The notes beneath the pieces were generated by a model. That model ran no database searches. It was not told the origin of the DNA and was given only the letters and a program-made list of their open reading frames with translations. Made by a program: the position numbers and the translations under genes. This document shows, piece by piece, positions 14,848 to 17,563 of a DNA stretch of 17,563 nt. Origin of the DNA: a bacterium (GTDB taxonomy: Bacteria > Patescibacteriota > Minisyncoccia > JACQLN01); NCBI GenBank assembly GCA_030697855.1, contig JAUYOU010000015.1:1-17563 (forward strand), written 5' to 3'. The first letter of the stretch is position 1, and the number at the start of each line of letters is the position of its first letter.

Positions 14848-14940
14848 AAGAAAACATCATTCCGAGCAGCATTCATGGATAAAACTATTAACTATATAGA
14901 CTAAGAGGCTCCATGTCGCTGCGAGGTGTGATGTTTTCTT
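14848..14940. repeat. Palindromic intergenic element, family B
   Basis: A 93-bp element lies between dnaG and rpoD. Its ends are perfect 12-base inverted repeats, AAGAAAACATCA (14848-14859) and TGATGTTTTCTT (14929-14940). It matches the copy at 8170-8257 in both ends and in the interior words CAGCA, AAAACTATT, AAGAGGCTCC and TCGC. Several differences between the copies fall at matching places in both arms (for example AATATCAT against AACATCAT), as expected if the stem is conserved. Confidence 0.8.
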
Positions 14941-14947
14941 TACAAAA

Positions 14948-16699
14948 TTACAAATTCAATAATTTTTGAGAAAGTTCACCAAATTCCTTAAGCAAAAGAT
15001 TCAAAGCCTGGCTGTCGCTATCGGCTTCAGCTTTTTTTATGTCGGCTTGAATAACTTTAAGCTTGGACTGTAAACTTTGTTTTTTTAAACTAACAAGAGT
15101 TCTGGCAAATTCGTCTTCCGGATCTATATTAAAATCGGCTATTAGTTCGCTCATAGCAATTAAGCGCGAATCAGCCGAGTCCGAAATTTTGGTTCCGTTA
15201 TCTGCCAGTAGACTTTGGGCTAGCGAAAATAAGTTTGGCTGGGAGAATAATTCTAACTCCTCATTGCCAATGCGGCCTTTTAAGTCTGGATATCTTAGTA
15301 ATAAAGATAGCAGATACTCTTCTTGACGTAAACCCGGCAAATCTTTAGGAGAAGCAAGAACCTTAGCAATAGGTGTATTAGTAGCCTGTGGTGTCTGGTT
15401 AAAATCTTGGCTAGGTAATTGCCTTAATTCTAAATTTAAAACATCCCTTGCTACACCAGCTTTATGGGAAAGTTCTTCCAGCCAATAATCTCTGTCTAAT
15501 GGCGAAACAATACTTTTTATAAACGGCAAAACATTTGCTAAAACACTTTTCTTAGATTCCAACGTCCCAGAAAAATCTTTTAACGATCTATTTATAATAT
15601 GCGCTAAATATGGCACAGGTTTTAAAACTGATTCGGTCCAAAGTTTTGGGTTTTCTTTTACAGTATCGGCCGTGTCTTTGCCCGAAGGGATAGAAACAAC
15701 CGAAACATTTAAACCCGAAGCTATCGCCATATTCACTCCTTTTTTTAAAGCACTATCACCCGCTTCGTCGGCATCAAACGCCAACATTAATTTTTCTGTG
15801 TACCTTTTTATTATTCTGGCATGTCCCACGCCAAAAGCTGTGCCGCAAGTCGCTACAACATTTTTTATACCAGCTTGGTGCGACATAAGAACATCCATTG
15901 TACCCTCCAGCAAAATACAACCTTCGTTTCTAATATATGTTCTAGATTTATCTAAACCGTAAAGCGCCTGCGATTTATCATATAAAATTGTACTTGGAGT
16001 ATTTACATATTTTCCAGCATCTTCGTGTACAGTTTTACCTTTTATTTTTTCGAAAATTCTTCCCGTAAAACCAATCACTTGCCCTTGGCTATCGGCAATA
16101 GGAAACATTATTCTGTGCCTAAACCTATCGTGGTATTCGCCAGTTGTTTCGCTTTTTACCGCGAGTCCCGATTTATCTATTTCATCGTCGGTATAACCTT
16201 CCGAACTTAAAAAATTATGTAACGATTGCCAAGTATCGGGCGCCCAACCAATTCTAAAATTGGTTAAAGATTCTTTGGTTACACCCCTTTCTTTTAAATA
16301 TTCTACCGCCACCAAACCAGGGCGAGATAATAATTGCCGTTCGAAAAATTTTGTAGCCAGTTCGGAAATTTCGTAAATCTTTTTTCGTTGCGAGCCTAAT
16401 TGCACATCTTGGTCGTGCTTTATTAATTTAACTCCGGCTTTCTCGGCCAGCATTTTTAATACATCGTAAAATTCTAAACCTTCCATTTTTTGCACAAAAG
16501 AAAAAACATCGCCACCCTCACCACAACCAAAACAATGCCAAATCTGCCGAGCAGGTGTTACCACAAACGAAGGAGTTTTTTCGTGGTGAAAAGGGCACGA
16601 ACCTTTCCAGTTGGCACCAGCTTTTTGTAGTTTCAAATAGCCCTGAATAACCTCAGCGATATCCAGGCGATTCTTTATATCTTCAACTTGAGAATTCAT
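14948..16699 (-). CDS. dnaG: DNA primase
   Basis: Synthesises RNA primers for replication. The 583-residue protein has the N-terminal CHC2 zinc finger (C35, H38, C56, C59 in CPFH..CFGC), the RNA-polymerase domain with GFTGR (210-214), and a TOPRIM core with E265 in LLEGTMDV and AFDADEAG (D309, D311). Conserved HQAGI and TCGTAFG segments lie between the TOPRIM motifs. The C-terminal helicase-interacting part (about 430-583) is helical and weakly conserved, as in the family. The ATG at 16699 has no Shine-Dalgarno. An extended -10-like sequence lies 9-11 bases upstream. It is divergent from the small nuclease gene at 16811. Confidence 0.97.
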   Translation of the reverse strand: MNSQVEDIKNRLDIAEVIQGYLKLQKAGANWKGSCPFHHEKTPSFVVTPARQIWHCFGCGEGGDVFSFVQKMEGLEFYDVLKMLAEKAGVKLIKHDQDVQLGSQRKKIYEISELATKFFERQLLSRPGLVAVEYLKERGVTKESLTNFRIGWAPDTWQSLHNFLSSEGYTDDEIDKSGLAVKSETTGEYHDRFRHRIMFPIADSQGQVIGFTGRIFEKIKGKTVHEDAGKYVNTPSTILYDKSQALYGLDKSRTYIRNEGCILLEGTMDVLMSHQAGIKNVVATCGTAFGVGHARIIKRYTEKLMLAFDADEAGDSALKKGVNMAIASGLNVSVVSIPSGKDTADTVKENPKLWTESVLKPVPYLAHIINRSLKDFSGTLESKKSVLANVLPFIKSIVSPLDRDYWLEELSHKAGVARDVLNLELRQLPSQDFNQTPQATNTPIAKVLASPKDLPGLRQEEYLLSLLLRYPDLKGRIGNEELELFSQPNLFSLAQSLLADNGTKISDSADSRLIAMSELIADFNIDPEDEFARTLVSLKKQSLQSKLKVIQADIKKAEADSDSQALNLLLKEFGELSQKLLNL

Positions 16700-16708
16700 T
16701 ATATTTGC

Positions 16709-16719
16709 ATTATGTATCA
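16709..16719 (-). promoter_or_regulatory. Candidate extended -10 promoter of dnaG
   Basis: Minus-strand TGATACATAAT can be read as TG, one base, TACATA ending 11 bases before the ATG, or as CATAAT ending 9 bases before it. Both give a leaderless or nearly leaderless transcript. Confidence 0.35.
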
Positions 16720-16744
16720 GGAATTAAAAATTAGAAAGTCGTAT

Positions 16745-16773
16745 TTGACATAAATAACTTACTTAAGTATCTT
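16745..16773 (+). promoter_or_regulatory. Candidate -35/-10 promoter of the small nuclease gene
   Basis: TTGACA (16745-16750), 17 bases, then TATCTT (16768-16773): the same hexamers and spacing as at 11731-11759. The last three bases of the -10 box are also the first three of the inverted repeat at 16771-16799. Confidence 0.65.
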
Positions 16774-16799
16774 CTATTGAAGTTCCACTTCGATAGAAG
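16771..16799 (+). promoter_or_regulatory. Near-perfect 29-base inverted repeat, likely operator
   Basis: CTTCTATTGAAG (16771-16782), a five-base centre TTCCA, then CTTCGATAGAAG (16788-16799). Of the 12 pairs, 11 are Watson-Crick and one is T-G. It overlaps the -10 box, spans the expected transcription start (near 16780) and stops one base before the Shine-Dalgarno. This is the classic position for a dimeric repressor. There is no T tract, so it is not an intrinsic terminator. Confidence 0.65.
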
Positions 16800-16810
16800 A
16801 GGAGGTTGCT

Positions 16811-17431
16811 TTGATAGACCTAGGCAATAATTATGCCGTAAGGCAGTTTGTTGGAATGTTCTTTGAAGAATTAGCGGAAAGAATTTTTGAAGCGAAAATG
16901 ATTCCTCGTAGAAATTTTAGAGAAGGCGATATTCATCCAGACCTTGAATGTTCAAAGCTCGATGCTTGGCTAGAAATAAAAGCTACGCAAAATATAAGGC
17001 CATTTAAAATATATTTGTCTCAAGTAGACAAATATAAAAAGCTACTAGATGATTCTTTTCCCTATTCCAGAATTTTCTATGTTTTCTTTTCACACCAAGT
17101 TTTTAATATAAGCCGAGATTATACAGATTCGGAAAAACTTGGCCAAGATCTTGTTTTAAACACATCACAAGTTTTGGTTTTGGATTTTTCTGTAGTTTTA
17201 GCTATATGCCAAAAACTTGATGTAGCCACAGAATATGCTCATTCTGGTTATCCTCCTTTCTATAAATGGGATCATAGAATAAATACAGAACTGGCAGACT
17301 GGACCGAAGGATCATTGAACTATCTTAATTTAGATATTCAAAAATATAGAATCAAAAAAGCCCAGATTGAACTTTCTTACGGCGAAATAAAATCTGTTTC
17401 ACCTTTAACAATAATTTCCGCAAAAAAATAA
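16811..17431 (+). CDS. Candidate PD-(D/E)XK nuclease of unknown function
   Basis: I do not recognise the family of this 206-residue soluble protein. A restriction-nuclease-like core is visible: a helix with acidic residues (FFEELAERIFEAK, 17-29), D40 and D44 in GDIHPDL, E55-I-K57 in WLEIKAT, and Q71..Y75 in LSQVDKY. That order (acidic helix, D, ExK, Q-helix) is the PD-(D/E)XK pattern. The rest is mixed alpha/beta with many aromatics and ends in a charged tail. The TTG start is fixed by a strong Shine-Dalgarno, GAGGAGGT ending 4 bases upstream, in a window where most genes have none. It has its own promoter, an operator-like palindrome and its own terminator, and is divergent from dnaG, so it is an independently controlled gene. 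Nuclease activity is inferred from motifs only. Confidence 0.75.
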   Translation: MIDLGNNYAVRQFVGMFFEELAERIFEAKMIPRRNFREGDIHPDLECSKLDAWLEIKATQNIRPFKIYLSQVDKYKKLLDDSFPYSRIFYVFFSHQVFNISRDYTDSEKLGQDLVLNTSQVLVLDFSVVLAICQKLDVATEYAHSGYPPFYKWDHRINTELADWTEGSLNYLNLDIQKYRIKKAQIELSYGEIKSVSPLTIISAKK

Positions 17432-17460
17432 TCCCTCTGATTTTTATCAGGGGGATTTTA
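17431..17460 (+). terminator. Intrinsic terminator of the small nuclease gene
   Basis: ATCCCTCTGAT (17431-17441) and ATCAGGGGGAT (17446-17456) form an 11-bp stem with one T-G pair and a TTTT loop, starting at the last base of the stop codon and followed by TTTA. On the minus strand it is followed by a long T run (TTATTTTTTT), so it could terminate in both directions. Confidence 0.8.
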
Positions 17461-17476
17461 TAATACCTAGTTGGTA

Positions 17477-17540
17477 ATCCCTCGTCGCTTTGCCCAACAA
17501 CTCAAACCAGTTGAGTTACTGGGCTTTGCTCGCTCGGGAT
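17477..17540. repeat. Nested palindromic intergenic element D, possibly also a terminator
   Basis: A 64-bp palindrome with paired segments in order from the outside: ATCCC/GGGAT (17477-17481 with 17536-17540), imperfect TCGTCG/GCTCGCTCG, GCCCA/TGGGC (17492-17496 with 17520-17524), and a perfect inner 7-bp stem AACTCAA/TTGAGTT around ACCAG (17499-17517). ATTTTTT follows on the plus strand, so it might terminate transcription. The nested plan recalls family A, but the sequence differs. The remaining bases to 17563 show nothing further. Confidence 0.6.
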
Positions 17541-17563
17541 ATTTTTTGAAGACAAAAAATAAA

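Noticed and set aside
16771..16799. Inverted repeat as an intrinsic terminator or attenuator
   Set aside because: It has no T tract on either side, is flanked by the -10 box and the Shine-Dalgarno, and the expected transcript would contain only part of the left arm.
3606..17540. Palindromic elements as a CRISPR array
   Set aside because: The copies are scattered, differ in sequence and have no regular spacer-repeat alternation; no cas gene is present.

Overview
The window is a low-GC bacterial chromosome segment that looks like a member of the Candidate Phyla Radiation (Patescibacteria, Parcubacteria-like). This is inferred from the A/T-rich codons, the compact housekeeping genes, the scarcity of Shine-Dalgarno (SD) sequences and the small palindromes between genes. 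No rRNA, tRNA or CRISPR array is present, and no gap without a gene exceeds about 170 bases.

Layout. Most genes lie on the minus strand. Read in their own direction they are dnaG and rpoD (16699 to 13620), then adk, map, a DUF457-type membrane protein and ruvX (8822 to 6352). Next come a two-gene unit for a small membrane protein and a zinc-ribbon protein (6305 to 5715), a family 2 glycosyltransferase, galT, and a tight tpiA-pgk-recJ operon that runs off the left edge (3571 to 1). Three genes lie on the plus strand: a UvrD/Rep-type helicase fused to a PD-(D/E)XK nuclease (8858-11734), a superfamily 2 helicase with three C-terminal repeats (11818-13560), and a small candidate PD-(D/E)XK nuclease (16811-17431) divergent from dnaG.

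How the genes work together. tpiA, pgk and galT belong to sugar metabolism. dnaG, rpoD, recJ, uvrD and ruvX serve DNA replication, transcription and repair. adk and map are core housekeeping genes, usually neighbours of secY in other bacteria.

Structure beyond the genes. (1) Seven intergenic gaps hold 64-95 bp palindromic elements that fall into at least two repeat families, with two further palindromes of similar size. (2) Several housekeeping genes have no SD but have an extended -10 box (TGnTAnnnT-like) 7-11 bases before the start codon, which suggests leaderless transcripts. (3) Four less recognisable genes have strong SDs, and their three transcription units have -35/-10 promoters. Two of these promoters are the identical TTGACA-N17-TATCTT. 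(4) The promoter of the small nuclease gene overlaps a 29-base near-perfect inverted repeat that looks like an operator. The best candidate for an undescribed system is the pair of SD-led plus-strand genes, the repeat-bearing helicase and the operator-controlled nuclease. Their link is inferred from shared signals, not proven.
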